Part shown: positions 5,120-5,832 of the stretch, in pieces
Numbering within the stretch: position 1 is the first letter of the stretch
Layout of the letters: the number at the start of each line of letters is the position of its first letter
Origin: Deltaproteobacteria bacterium
GTDB taxonomy: Bacteria; Desulfobacterota; Desulfobulbia; Desulfobulbales; BM004
Reading direction: 5' to 3'
NCBI GenBank assembly: GCA_019313095.1
Contig: JAFDBU010000002.1
Location: forward strand, 1-5,832
DNA length: 5,832 nt
Program-made: the position numbers and the translations under genes
The notes under the pieces: model-generated
The model's input: only the letters and a program-made list of their open reading frames with translations
Told to the model about the DNA's origin: nothing
The model's database searches: none

Positions 5120-5832
5120 ATGGACATTCATCACCTGAAGATCTTTGTCTCGGTTTACAAAAACAAAAGCTTCACCAGGGCTTCTGAGGAGCTGTACATC
5201 AGCCAGCCGACAATCAGCGAACATATGAAAAACCTGGAGAACTCGCTTGATTGCAGACTCTTTGACAGGCTGGGCCGTTCCATCATGCCCACAACTGAGG
5301 CTGAAATCCTGTATCCACGTGCCCTGCAGCTTCTTGACGAACTCGAACTGCTCCAAAATGAAATATCTGCCGCCGGCACAGGGGTGAAGGGCAAACTGAT
5401 CATCGGGGCGAGTACTATCCCCGGTTCCTATATACTGCCCCGCGTCGCTTACTCATTCAAAAAAAAATACCCGGAAGTTGCATTTGAAATACTTATAGAG
5501 GATTCTGCCAGGATCACCGGCATGATCCTGGAATATGAACTGCTGTGCGGCATTGTCGGCGCCAAAATGGCATCTGACAAGCTTGAATTTGTGCCGCTGT
5601 TCGAGGATGAAATTATTCTGGTTGCAACTAAAAAGGTCTTTACCCGGCAAACCATTACCCTGAAAAAACTTGCATCAATTCCATTCCTGCAGAGGGAACA
5701 AGGTTCGGGTACTCGTAAGACCTTTGAAAACTTTCTGGGGAAAAATGGTTATTCCGCAGATAAACTGAACATCGTCGCCACTCTCGGCTCAACCAGTGCG
5801 GTCAAGCAGGCTGTTAAGGAAAGCCTGGGCGC
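5120..5832 (+). CDS. LysR-family transcriptional regulator, selenium metabolism-associated type (partial)
   Basis: The first 237 codons of a LysR-type regulator; the frame is open at the window end and roughly 60 residues of a usual 300 are missing. Residues 1-60 form the winged helix-turn-helix (LKIFVSVYKNKSFTRASEEL, then ISQPTISEHMKNLE and LFDRLGRSIMPT). A linker helix (about 62-86) leads to the substrate-binding domain starting at KLIIGAS (92-98). GASTIPGSYILP (96-107), ELLCGIVGAKM (140-150) and QREQGSGTR (191-199) match, from memory, the subgroup found beside selenium-metabolism genes in anaerobes, which relates to the CysB/CysL-like sulfur regulators. The effector is unknown; a sulfur or selenium anion is plausible. 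ATG 5120 is preceded by AAGG (5109-5112) and an in-frame stop at 5075, with no better start between. It is divergent from the rhodanese gene. Confidence 0.87.
   Translation, partial: MDIHHLKIFVSVYKNKSFTRASEELYISQPTISEHMKNLENSLDCRLFDRLGRSIMPTTEAEILYPRALQLLDELELLQNEISAAGTGVKGKLIIGASTIPGSYILPRVAYSFKKKYPEVAFEILIEDSARITGMILEYELLCGIVGAKMASDKLEFVPLFEDEIILVATKKVFTRQTITLKKLASIPFLQREQGSGTRKTFENFLGKNGYSADKLNIVATLGSTSAVKQAVKESLG

Overview
The window looks like part of the chromosome of an anaerobic, sulfur-metabolising bacterium, most likely a Desulfobacterota (delta-proteobacterial) species. The grounds are a small siroheme sulfite reductase-like protein, a DsrE-family sulfur carrier, an iron-sulfur flavoprotein-type reductase, a selenocysteine-containing SelD and a LysR regulator of the selenium-associated type. 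This lineage is inferred from gene content and protein style; no marker gene is present.

Layout, left to right. (1) Positions 2-169 hold the 3' end of a pyridine nucleotide-disulfide oxidoreductase (mercuric reductase/dihydrolipoamide dehydrogenase-like). (2) Positions 331-885 encode a 184-aa SLOG/Rossmann-like protein of unknown function. It converges on (3) a flavodoxin-fold NADPH-dependent FMN reductase with a four-cysteine cluster motif (1531-953, minus strand); the two share a bidirectional terminator at 914-936. (4) A 510-bp intergenic region (1532-2041) carries two plausible sigma-70 promoters reading right. (5) A tight three-gene plus-strand cluster follows: siroheme sulfite/nitrite reductase-like protein (2042-2698), DsrE-family protein (2719-3078) and selD (3109-4158). 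(6) An exported tandem rhodanese lies on the minus strand (4932-4183), and a LysR-family activator (5120 to beyond the window end) is transcribed divergently from it.

The key point is selD. Its reading frame is interrupted by an in-frame TGA at 3160-3162, exactly where the catalytic residue of selenophosphate synthetase belongs (C-G-U-A-A-K). A perfect 7-bp hairpin with a GGTCCT loop sits 13 nt downstream, where a bacterial SECIS is expected. SelD is therefore almost certainly a selenoprotein of 349 aa. A stop-to-stop ORF call would lose its first 30 residues, including the active site.

Together the right two thirds read as a selenium/sulfur module. A siroheme reductase could make selenide or sulfide, DsrE and rhodanese proteins could carry persulfide or perselenide, SelD would make selenophosphate, and a selenium-type LysR protein would regulate it. 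The functional linkage is inference from gene order; the individual family assignments are well supported by visible motifs.
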